A stretch of 64,000 nt of DNA from Trileptium ribeirensis (Eukaryota > Nematoda > Enoplea > Enoplida > Thoracostomopsidae). Below the pieces are notes generated by a model. That model ran no database searches, had not been told where the DNA came from, and saw nothing but the letters and a program-made list of their open reading frames with translations. The position numbers and the translations under genes are program-made. Each line of letters opens with the position of its first letter. Position 1 is the first letter of the stretch. This document shows, in pieces, positions 37,941-64,000 of this stretch. The DNA is taken from assembly GCA_030248225.1 (NCBI GenBank), contig JASANE010012846.1, positions 1 through 64,000 of the forward strand, given 5' to 3'.

Positions 37941-38431
37941 TTGTTAGAAACAAAAGTGCCCACTTTTTGCACTCATTATTCTGTGAAACCTGCATAATGT
38001 TAGAAGTCTGTACTGACAGATTTGATATTTCTTCTCGATAGATTAGTTGTAGCCATAAATCGATTTAATTATGTGTAATAATACTAATTGCGCGGACAGG
38101 ATGCATAGGCTCGCTGATTAGCAGAAATTTTGTAAGCAGATAATACAGATTACAATGCGCAGTAGACCACACGCTTTTCAGCTTTCAATGAGTATATAAT
38201 TCGACAACGAAATGCTCAGGGTGCTGCTAGCTATTAGTGCTTGTAATATTTGGGCGACGATACGATGCGTTGTTTGTTGTATTGCTGTTATACCGTACTG
38301 GAAACAGTAAGCTTCGAGCGAAGACTATTCATGTAAACTAATGTAGCATTCACAGAGAGTTGTGTGCAGTCACTGCACTTCGTTGCCGTTATAGTGGTAA
38401 CCATTGTTACATAGTATGTGACAATTATTGT

Positions 38432-38683
38432 CATGGGCAATGTAAGCTTTAGGGGCGGAAGTGAAATACATGCTATGCCTTTCTCGATATACTAACTCTT
38501 AGCCTAAGCTAGGGTCCCTATATGAGCCATGTACTAAGCCTAAGTCTGGGGGCTGCCTCCGCCAGAAACCCCCCTCCGAGCGTCTAGAGGGGGGTTCGGG
38601 AGTGGTAGCCCACCGACTTAGGCTTAGTATATCGAGAACGGCATGGCATGCATTATACTTCGGCCGCTAAAATTGCCATGGGC
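38432..38683. mobile_element. MITE with ~60-bp inverted ends, 'TTCTCGATATACTAA' family (arm 2)
   Basis: The left end (ttaggggcggaagtgaaat, then atgcctttctcgatatacta, then cttagcctaag) is matched in inverted orientation by the right end (cttaggcttagtatatcgag, then cggcatggcatgcat, then cttcggccgctaaa). The interior has a strong cccccctc...gaggggggt hairpin near 38570-38595. It is non-coding. Related units lie at 5352-5610 and 62256-62686. Confidence 0.72.
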
Positions 38684-39548
38684 CAACTTTAATGTCAAAA
38701 TCATTATTTGTGTACTATACGTTGCATTCAAGACTAAATATACCAAGATACATGTTTCTTGGGATAGAATTCACATGAATATTTCAAAGGCATTGCTAAT
38801 ACAGCGGTTTAAGGTAGCAGCTTGTTAATTTTGCGATATATCTGCAATATAAAGCTTCTAACGAATTATGTGCGGAACTTATTACGACCATTTTTTGCAT
38901 TTTTGTTTAAACTGAGCGTAAATAATCACACAATCTTATGGCAGCAAATCATTCAATTACATGTAAGTGCATACAAACTATAGGTAAATTTTCATACACG
39001 TTCTGTCTTAATTCGTTCATATTATATGAAACAAATTGCACAATTTATTTCAACTTATATCAGTATAGTCAATCATGTCATGCTGTTTCAGCGGGCCTCC
39101 GCCCTTTACCCGACAGACCTTTCACACCTTTGGTTTATGCCTTTACGGTAAACTGAGAATATTAGTGTAAAAACTGCATTTATTTTATGTAAGATTTAGA
39201 TTAATCCTCGCCCTAAGATTATATAAGTCGAGTTGCCACCACTGAAATACAACACACTAAAACTATTGCTTCTCTTAGATAAAGTTTGATTAGATACTTT
39301 TATTTTAAACTTTGGTGAAAAATCAATTAGGTAATTAGAAAATTGTAACGTACTAGCATCAGTTCTTTTCAAAGATGATGCAGGTTTTAGCTATCTAGCT
39401 ACATATATTTGGCTAAGGTCTAAACTAAAGACCGCAGTTCTGCCGGATTTTTGGGTTAAATTCGGGTCTAACTGTGACCCAATAAATACCGTCAAATGTG
39501 TTCTATCTGCGTGCCGCACAAAATTTTGCACAATACCAACGTAAGATT

Positions 39549-40239
39549 TAGGGATGTACCGGCATCCGGTATCCGGCCGGGTAATTGGCTATCCGGTACC
39601 CGGCCGGATTTTTCAGTTATCCGGCCGGATACCGGATATTTTTTTCTTTATCACATGTCAACGCGGAGCAATGCCCAACTGTATAAAAATAGTCCAATCA
39701 GCCACAAAAAATGTACATTAATACTTTGGCTGACGGGAATCGATTTCGATACGGCCATGAAATACCTCGTTGAACCTTGAAACTGCTAATGGTAATCGCG
39801 CTTTGGTATTATGACCGTTTCACAATACTGTTGCACCACGATCTGCACCACATGGACATTTGTTGTTTCGGGCTTGTTCTGGCGTTCCTGATGATTAACA
39901 ATGACCTGCTGCAGATATATACGTATAATGATGGAAACAATTATGTGAAGATTAATACCTTATAATTATATAACAGAAAACTGGCACCCAGCTATATTGC
40001 ACTTTTAAAATAACCTATAAATATTTATAATAATTATGATGTTTACTAAACTAAAACTAACTACGTAGCTCCTAAAATATATATAAAAAATAAGAAATTT
40101 TGATTTAATTTCGATATTCGTTCTTTCAGGCGGTAACACACCTAGCTAGAACTGAGTCACCCGATTTTCTATTATCCGGGATCCAGTATCCGGCCGGATT
40201 ATCCGGTATCCGGCCTTTTTTCTATCCGGTACAACCCTA
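39549..40239. mobile_element. Non-autonomous hAT-like element A (arm 2)
   Basis: The element is flanked by a perfect 8-base target duplication GTAAGATT (39541-39548 and 40240-40247). Its ends are inverted: TAGGGATGTACCGG at the left and the complement of TAGGGTTGTACCGG at the right. Both subterminal zones carry many ATCCGG/CCGGAT repeats. An 8-base duplication with short inverted ends and subterminal repeats is the hAT pattern. No transposase frame is visible in the 691 bases. A related repeat at about 63140 has a single GTAAGATT and no insert. Confidence 0.88.
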
Positions 40240-41787
40240 GTAAGATTCAGTAGACACAGCTGTAACCAATGGAAATGCTCGTTTAATACAAGTGCTATAA
40301 GTACAAGTACAGCGATAAATGCACTGGGACGCAATCATTTTTAAACATCTTTACTGTTTTCATCCAGGACGTTTTGCGATGTCATATATATGTATCTTGA
40401 GAGTCTGCTGTCCGATCGGGCCTGCGGATTGTCGGGCCTGAAAATTTGGACCTGATGCGGTCTCTGGTTGAACGCTTTTTTCACAACTTTGACGAGTTTG
40501 CAAAAATATTTTGCTGGAATAACATTTTTGTCATTATGGATATGCTAAATCGTCTTTTCATTGGATTTTCCTAGTGCACTACGGTCTTAGGTTTCTGTGA
40601 ATGATACATCAAAACTTGTGGTACTGGTAGTTCTATGTAGTAATCTGTTCTACTTGTATCCTAGGCTATGGTTACACTTATTAGTTTTTAAAGAACACAG
40701 TTATGCGTCAAAATATGCTATCGGAATTTCCTAATTTGGTACAGTCATACCCCTAAATCAGTATTCGCAGTGATGTGAGCTTTAAATATTCATTCACGAA
40801 TACAAGGGGTGCAATGAAATCAATACATAGTGAGAATGGGAAACATTTTGAACTTACGCTATAGCGCTTTCGATTTTGTCTTACTGTTATGGAACTTATT
40901 GTTACAATACTTACGGACCTTACGCTGTTAAATTTATTGTATTTATTACTAGGAAATATGAATGGATTTATTATAAAACGGTCAATTTAGGTTTTGGCTT
41001 TTTCGTGCAATCTTTCTAAAAAATCAGTATATTTTTACTATGAGCTAGGTGTTAATTACACAGCGGTCTCTCACATTAAGCCATTTTTTGCATAATAACC
41101 ATTATACAGGAACATTATAGGACTCGGAATTATTGTTAAAAAAGCAAACCTGATATTCTCAATTGCTGTTGTAAAGTTTAATTTTTTCGGTAGTTGGGAT
41201 TTCGCCGACCAAGATACCTCTTGGTGAAAGTAATGAAATGCGAAATTAGCTATGGAACTGAACTGTGATGGTAGTAATTTTTGAGAACTTGTATGCTAGC
41301 CCTTGTACGCGTGAACCAGGATATTTACTAAACGCGTTTACAGTGTTATTGTGTATTGGTCAAAATAATTGGCATCATACAGACAACGGACTAGTTTTTT
41401 TTTCAATATAAACAGTACGAACCATGTTGCTTTGGTATGCAGTAGCAACGAATTAAATATATATAAGCATTTCCGATACTGCGATGCAGTCTTAACTGTT
41501 TTTCGCCAACAGTCAAGACTACAAAGTCTGCTAGTCTCAAGCATAAATTATTGTTTTACTGAAACGAGATGATAATAACTTCCCAAACGGTAATAATCTT
41601 CCGATATGTATATTTTTATATAATCAATATAATGATGATGAATATAATTGATTAAATCATGTCATCGTAAATATAGTTGATGATTAAGTCGGTCTAAAAT
41701 TGCGTCATGTAGTGAAACTTTCGATTAGCGTAAATGGAAACAATGGGGAATACACTAGAATCTAATTTTTAACAAAGTTTTTTTGAT

Positions 41788-41878
41788 ATGCGAAGTGGTG
41801 CCAATAAATTACTGAGTGAAATGGAAAACATCATGACCATAGCTGAACAAGAAGCAGAGTATCGTTCTTCGTCTATAA
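41788..41878 (+). other. Possible first exon, MRSGANKLLSEMEN (arm 2)
   Basis: An ATG opens a 30-codon segment reading MRSGANKLLSEMENIMTIA, EQEAEYRSSSI, which ends at a GTTTGT donor-like site. The composition is coding-like (charged, helical) and unlike the surrounding AT-rich DNA. It is nearly identical in both arms, with one Arg/Cys difference. It ends in phase 1 and so does not join the phase-0 ACAT1 exon at 43506. The product is unknown. Confidence 0.35.
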
Positions 41879-42077
41879 GTTTGTACGAAATATTTGTTTC
41901 ATTATGTTTGAATTTTCATATAATGTGTTATTATTTTTAGTATATTTAACGTATACTTCATTACTGTAGTTTTGCGATTGGATTTCCAATTAGATTTAGA
42001 CAATGTCAGCGCTTCGAGTAAGTCAAGGTTCTGTTCGTTATACCTGTACCCAACACGAGATCAGAACTTAAATCATA

Positions 42078-42296
42078 GGTGTCGAAAGTTCGTTGGCTTG
42101 GGGTGTAGATGGTCTCGGGGGTCGTGGTTAGGGACTCAAAATCTCTCCCCCAATGTTTGCTAATTGTCGATAAATTTTTCCTATTTACCCCTATTTCCTA
42201 CTAATTTTGCCTCAATTTTTGCCATTCTTCACCCTAGTGTTTCCGCTCACGTTTGGCCGGGACGGGCGGTGCGACCCGTAACCCTCTATTGACACC
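42078..42296. mobile_element. Short MITE with GGTGTC ends (arm 2)
   Basis: It begins GGTGTCGAAAG and ends with the complement of GGTGTCAATAGAGGG. The interior is AT-rich with repeated aatttttcc-type runs, and there is no ORF. The mirror copy is at 1673-1894 and a diverged relative lies at 56657-56940. Confidence 0.5.
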
Positions 42297-43505
42297 GATG
42301 TCGTAAATCATTGATATACCTGGCTTTCTAAGTGTTATTCACGTACACATTGTTCATATGCAAATTTCTTGTTATGCCGAAGTGAAATATATAACGCCGG
42401 TCTTCTGAATGATTTTAGTTTTGTTCGTCATTTTGCAAAAAAATTTCAAATACGGTTACAAATACAACTAGATAGTTCGGAAACTGCTGTGAATTATTTG
42501 CGAAGAGTTTAGGGTTCATATCACCAATTTGATTTGAACAAGTTATCTCGTAAGCTAGAAACATCTGATTTTGATTTATGCAAATTATTGCAGCTAAAAT
42601 GGCTTGGTAATCTCGTGGCAGAGACGAGCTGTTCACTTTGACGGTCGATGTCAGGAAATGGTCGATTATGTTTACATTTTTATGGTTGCTAGAATAGGTT
42701 GATTTTGTTATGTGAATTTGGGGTAAGTGGTTTGCATCAACTGTGATCTTATTGAACGCGTAATACCACGATTTCCAAATGTCTTTTACTCCTGTAACAC
42801 GTTATTTTTCATATTTTGAACATAAAGTGAGAAATTAGTGACAAACGGGCATGATGACAGTTTGACCAATTAAATTTGTTAGCAGGACATGGCTACTGAA
42901 TTCATTTTCAATCATCTATTCTGCACGCAGGGGACCGAGGGATGATTCCAGATGTATTGAAATAATTTATATATATCATATTATATAGTTGGAACCATTC
43001 TGATATCTCGGAAATTTTAAATAGCGAAATGTCATGCTGACGGTAGCTCGAGATTTGTGAATATGGTAACATACCAGGGCCCATTTTAACTTGCGCTGTC
43101 ATCGATAAAAACACAATCAGTCGCGGCTTGTCCACATTTTTGAACACAAGCTATAGTCTGTTTATTTACTGCACACATGAAAGCTATTATGTTGTATTGT
43201 TAATTGATATTCAAGAACATCTTTCAGAATCATGGCCGGGGATTTAAAAATATGCAATATACAAAGCTGCAGACATTTCTTAATCAAATGGCGTGGATCT
43301 ACCATTATTGGTCTTGTCAAATTTTTAATTTATAGAAATTGTTTCTGACTGTAAGTTTTAAATCTTCTATGTCTATTCTTAAATGTTCAATGTGTTACGC
43401 TTATCAACCCCATGATCAATGGCTAGCAATAAATTGCTACGTATAATATTTATATTTCCAGTATATGAAATGCACACACGTTTAGTTCCAAAAATTCAAT
43501 TTTAG

Positions 43506-59661
<16,156 letters not shown>

Positions 59662-60982
59662 TGTGCTTCTCATCTAGCGGGTTGATGATTAATAGTCCTC
59701 ACCTGAAATGTCCCGCGTTCAACTTCCTTGTTTCAATTTGTTCGGTGCATTGCGTTCTCTGTTAAAAGGTTGTTCATATGAGTCATATTGAGCTCGAGAG
59801 CAGTTCGATAATATATTCGAATGTGCCCGAAATGTAGTATTCTGTGCGAGTCGTGTTCGATAAATTAGAAATTGCGTACGGCGATTATTCGCAGTTGTTT
59901 CAAAACGCAACTTAAATTTTGGGTGAGGACAGTACTTTATTAACAGTATTTTATATAAATTGGAGCATGGTCCTAATGTATGAAGCATTTTGTTAAATGG
60001 GCGTATGTGAACTGAAATCATGAGTTTATAAATGTTTTGGTAAGTCGCTTTAAGTTTATACAAAATTGGTTAAAAACGTGACATGTAAAATTTTGTTTAG
60101 AGGCAATGTGACACATCGTTACTTTACTAAAATGATAGTTCCACTATTGTCTCGTGGTTGTTAAAATATCTAAGCTTTCTATAAAGACTTCAATAATATA
60201 ACTGACGTTTGTGCATTTGTCAATTTAGCAGACTGTTTTAATGATGCGGTACACACAACAGAATTTTTTAGATTTTTTATTTAAACATTTGCTTTGGCAC
60301 AAATTGGCACTGCACTCTGGCGGAATGGAGCCGGAATAAACATTGTAGAAGGGTTTAGGGTAAATTAAACTGAAAAGAATCACATTTTTGAGATGGAAGC
60401 CCCATTTAACGTTCCAACCTAAATTCACGTTATGGAGAATACTATATCTTGTCATTTTTATGTATTTGTTTTGTTCTGTTTAATGTTTAATTCTTGTGTT
60501 AACCATAAATCCAGTGAAACTGCTCAAGTCGTATTTTTTGTTGTAACATTCCTTTTATAGCATCCATGACGTCACACAGAAATTATATAAAATGTCAGCG
60601 GTATCATTACTGGTACAATGGTTACGTTTTGTACGCACATTACCTAAAAACAAAACTCACACCTTCGTTCCTTTGAGTTTCTTTTTCGCGGAATATCGTT
60701 GGCATTAACTCGTCTTACGTTTTATGCAGTATTGACAAAATCGTAAAAAAAGTTAATTAAATTGTTTACTCCGGAATGAGTATACCCAAGTTTGAACGAT
60801 CGCATCTATTTAAATTTTGAGTGGCGGTTTGATAAAATACTTGTTTATTCCGAAGTGAGAGTACTAAACGCGTAAAAGACCATTACTGGTTAATTTTGAG
60901 AAAGGGTTGCATTGTGCCTTTATATTACTCCTACAAAATTTTTCTTGGGAATAAACCTCTGATAAAGTACAAAAATTGATAA

Positions 60983-61192
60983 CATTTAACACCTCAAAAT
61001 ATGTTTTTATGATGTACGGTTTTGCGGGCGTTATTGGAAATATGTTGATAAATTAAGCAAAAAATATTCGACACACTTGGATATTTAATACCTCAAAATA
61101 TTTTTTATGATGTGCGGTTTTTCGGGCGTGATTGGGAATATGTTGATAAACTGTATGTAAGCAAAAAATGTTCCACATACTTGGATAAATAA
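60983..61192. repeat. ~99-bp tandem dimer downstream of ACAT1
   Basis: tttaacacctcaaaatatg through aaaaaatattcgacacactt is repeated 99 bases later as tttaatacctcaaaatatt through aaaaaatgttccacatactt. Both copies contain the phrase gatgt(a/g)cggttttkcgggcg. Apart from this, 59662-62255 shows no recognised gene. A possible AATAAA polyadenylation signal for ACAT1 is at about 60334. Confidence 0.7.
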
Positions 61193-62255
61193 ATTTTGTA
61201 TTTTATGTTAATGCTCTTGTGATAATGTATTTACTATTATGTGTAGATAAAAACTAATGTAAACTTAGCTGGCTTGGTCAGTTTATCAGACTGCTGTTGT
61301 GCGCACATTTTACTCTTTTGGTTATTTATATATTAGATTCGTTCTTTACTGTGGCATTGAGGTTATAATGTACTTGGCACTACAGTCGTTATAACCGCTA
61401 TTATGAATTTGATATTGCAAAAATATGTTGTGTACGCATATTAGGTAAAGCTAATTTGGGTATTGGGAAATTTTCGTTAACGAGTCCAACAAAGGCTTCC
61501 AAATTTATTATAATCTCTAGCTCAAATGAAATATTTACAGGCGCGGTTCCCATTTTCTTAAGGCGATTCATGTGCTTATCAAATGCACTGTATATAGTTG
61601 CTTCCATCACGTAAACTATTTTAACATCTTATTGGAATATTTCGAATTCAGCTGTCTTAAAATATGGATAAAATTTGTTGAAACAGTAACTATTAAATTT
61701 CTATGGGCATAGGCGATGAAATGTTGGTTCTTTTACTTCAGTGCCCCCCTCCCATCAGCACAAAATTTTGATACGGTTCTACTGCGCTTGGCGCAGAACA
61801 TATCCATGTCGGTCCTTTGTGACAAAAATTTTCCAGTTTTTGAGCTACCAATGGTACCTTGGTATCGATAAATTTTTAAGAAAATTTCTCTGGATAAATG
61901 TGTAGTTGCTTTATACTGTTGCTTTATACCGCATTAACGAACTTGGCCCGTATACGTTATAACGCCAATTCCACTTGAATCATATAGTTATTAAAAAATA
62001 AAATCTGTTCGACTTCATTGTACTGAGCGGTGTACTGAATTGACGATGATAGTGTCTAAATTAATGTTGTTAAGCATCTACAGTTAGAATTGCTGTATAT
62101 GTTTAACATTGAAGTGTTTACATTGGCAAATTGCAAAAAGGTATATTAAAGTGTATTTTGGATAGCTCTAGATTCCATTTAGAAAACAAGATGCTCTGCT
62201 TAGTGCCGTTTGGATAGTACTTGGCCGTTCGTCTTATTTTTTATAAATAAGCTTG

Positions 62256-62686
62256 GCCCATGTCACCTTGAGAGGCCGGACGATATCAGCTAAAAAACTG
62301 CTTAGAATGTTGGGTCGGGGCCCTTAGTCACACTGACTAAAGCTTAGTGTATGAGTTATATAGAGATCTTATCTTAGGCTTATATCGAGAATGGCATTTC
62401 ACGCAGCTCATCTCCGCCCATGAAAGTTACGTTGGCCGCAGGCATTAACGCTTAGTTAATCTTTATACGTAGCCCATGTCACCTTGAGAGGCCGGACGAT
62501 ATCAGCTAAAAAACTGCTTAGAATGTTGGGTCGGGGCCCTTAGTCACACTGACTAAAGCTTAGTGTATGAGTTATATAGAGATCTTATCTTAGGCTTATA
62601 TCGAGAATGGCATTTCACGCAGCTCATCTCCGCCCATGAAAGTTACGTTGGCCGCAGGCATTAACGCTTAGTTAATCTTTATACGT
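62256..62686. repeat. Two tandem copies of a 216-bp MITE-related unit
   Basis: The stretch beginning gcccatgtcaccttgagagg recurs exactly 216 bases later (62257 and 62473), and the two copies appear identical to the eye. Each unit contains cttaggcttatatcgagaat, ggcatttcacgc and catctccgcccatgaaagtt. This is one end of the inverted-end family seen at 38432-38683, so the duplication amplified part of a MITE. Confidence 0.88.
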
Positions 62687-63139
62687 CAGACTAAATGCTA
62701 ATGGGAGTGTACATTGAAAATTACAAAGAGGCACGTCAATGTGTATTTTGGGTCGCTTCAGAAAATGAGATCATTTCTGACACCGTTTGATTGATGTGTA
62801 GCCAGTTGGCTAAATTTGAAGTAGTGCAGCTACATCGCACAAATCTCAATTTCCTATGCATAGTCATACTGGTGTCAACCACTGAGGGCCGGACGGCCTC
62901 CTCACAAGTCATCTTACCCCGGTTTCCTGGAGGCATCGTACCCATATGTGCTTTTCGTGATGCCACCCCCACCCTGGGAGGCCGAACTATCCCCATAGCG
63001 GTTACCCCTTGTAGCACCACGGTTTTTGAACATGTATTTCAATTTTCCGTATTTGCGCGGTGACGGTTTGTGATATAGATGCGTCGTTCTTGTTCTGCTC
63101 GGATTCACCGCAAATGGAGAAACGTACATGAAATTTTAA

Positions 63140-63830
63140 TAATAGAAATCGCAGTCGGATTTGGTCTGGTCATAGACCCGACTCGTCCAGGTATGACCCG
63201 ACAATGTCGTCGAATGTCATAAACAAAGTGTGTTCAGTATACAATTCTAACGTAAGATTTGGTCGACCCAGCTGTAGTCAGTGAGAATACTTCTGTTATA
63301 AGCATGCTATAAGTATAAGTACAGCGCAAAATATATAGATTGAAACATTAGTTTTAAAACATCTTTTAGTGTTTTCATTTCGGATATTTTGTACTGCACA
63401 TTATAGAGTATGTATTTTGAAAGACTGCGGTCGGATTGGGTCTGCGAATTGTTGAGTAGTCAGAGAACTTGGACCTCTTGTGGTCTCTATTTAATAAGAT
63501 TATTCACTTTTTGGCTGCACAAATTGTGCAACACAGCGTGTCAGACGAACCCGTACAAACGTGCGAAATCAATTTACACATCATACCTTTTTACTCTACA
63601 CGGGTCTCCTTCGCACTCGCAAAACGGCGAACACCTGTATTATAATTGTAAACGCGTATTTTTTGTTCAAAAATCATTTTGTTTTAGGTTTCACCAATTT
63701 CTTTGGTAATTTTTATGCAAGGGTCCTTTTGAAATATGCAGATAGCATTTTGAACATTATTATGGATACGTTCAAAATTTTACAATGGTTAGTTATTAAA
63801 ATTTTTAACGTACCAACATTTTACTTCGAA
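63140..63830. repeat. Host repeat lacking the hAT insertion (empty-site relative)
   Basis: Bases 63140-63500 align loosely with the flanks of hAT element A in arm 2 (39430-39548 joined to 40240-40510). Shared phrases include tgacccgacaatgtcgtcga versus tgacccaataaataccgtca, a single aacgtaagatt, gctataagtataagtacagc, and gactgcggtcggattgggtc versus gtctgctgtccgatcgggcc. A later stretch (near 63750, attattatggatacg) also matches cattatggatatg at 40534. It is an unidentified dispersed repeat. Confidence 0.65.
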
Positions 63831-64000
63831 GTGTAGCGTTCAATAATAAAATTTCTTCCATCGAAAAGGGATTTGATGCCTGGTTTTTGGAAGAAATTTA
63901 TTTTGAAATCGGTTACCAGCATAACAATTTATAATCTTTGGTCTTAAGATGTTGCATTGTGGAAATAAATATGAAATATTGATGGGTGGTATATTGGGTT

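Larger units (their letters stand above)
31998..41787. other. Gene-poor, repeat-rich stretch between LACTB and ACAT1 (arm 2)
   Basis: Beyond the listed repeats I see no recognisable gene here. Short phrases recur locally, for example ttaatgtatgaa near 32565-32620. A 164-codon minus-strand ORF at 33461-33955 is broken by differences in arm 1 (10144-10573) and resembles no family I know, so I treat it as chance or repeat-derived. The mirror stretch is 2183-12051. Confidence 0.5.

Noticed and set aside
39660..40080. Short ORFs inside hAT element A as transposase remnants
   Set aside because: None exceeds about 60 codons from this interior and none shows hAT transposase motifs; they are chance frames.
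43420..43505. [11 protein letters not shown]... as the ACAT1 start and presequence
   Set aside because: The frame is open only in arm 1. In arm 2 a TAG falls just before the exon, exactly at a splice acceptor that both arms preserve, so intron sequence is the simpler reading.

Overview
The window is eukaryotic, almost certainly from an AT-rich invertebrate animal. The genes are split into short exons with GT-AG introns and standard genetic code, the non-coding DNA is about two thirds A+T, and it is full of decayed transposons (hAT-like, foldback/MITE-like and non-LTR remnants). The two recognisable genes are the animal-type mitochondrial enzymes LACTB and ACAT1. I cannot place the species more closely.

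The dominant structure is a very large inverted repeat. Bases 1-21952 (arm 1) reappear as reverse complement in 22115-43968 (arm 2), around a unique spacer of about 160 bases. Paired positions sum to 43969 at the outer end and to about 44069 near the centre, so the arms are collinear with small indels only. They differ by scattered substitutions, homopolymer indels and unequal transposon decay. Arm 1 is cut by the window start, so its true outer end is unknown. The structure is either a real diverged palindrome or two haplotypes joined head to head by the assembler; the sequence alone does not decide.

Each arm carries, from the centre outward: an unidentified exon-like ORF; the 3' part of a LACTB-like gene (five exons, transcribed away from the centre); about 11 kb of repeat-rich DNA; and the first recognisable exon of mitochondrial acetyl-CoA acetyltransferase (ACAT1). 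In arm 2 the LACTB exons (24535-31997) are open throughout. In arm 1 (19534 down to 12052, minus strand) the last exon has five indels, four of them frame-breaking. The 5' LACTB exons were not found in either arm, so the centre of the palindrome seems to cut the gene.

To the right of arm 2, 43969-59661 is single copy and holds the rest of ACAT1: eleven exons in all, running to the stop codon, with thiolase catalytic residues present and every splice phase consistent. One ACAT1 intron contains 17 head-to-tail copies of a 206-base satellite (51584-55070). The tail (59662-64000) has no recognised gene. It holds a short tandem dimer, a tandem duplication of a MITE-like unit, and a host repeat that is the empty-site relative of a hAT insertion in the palindrome.
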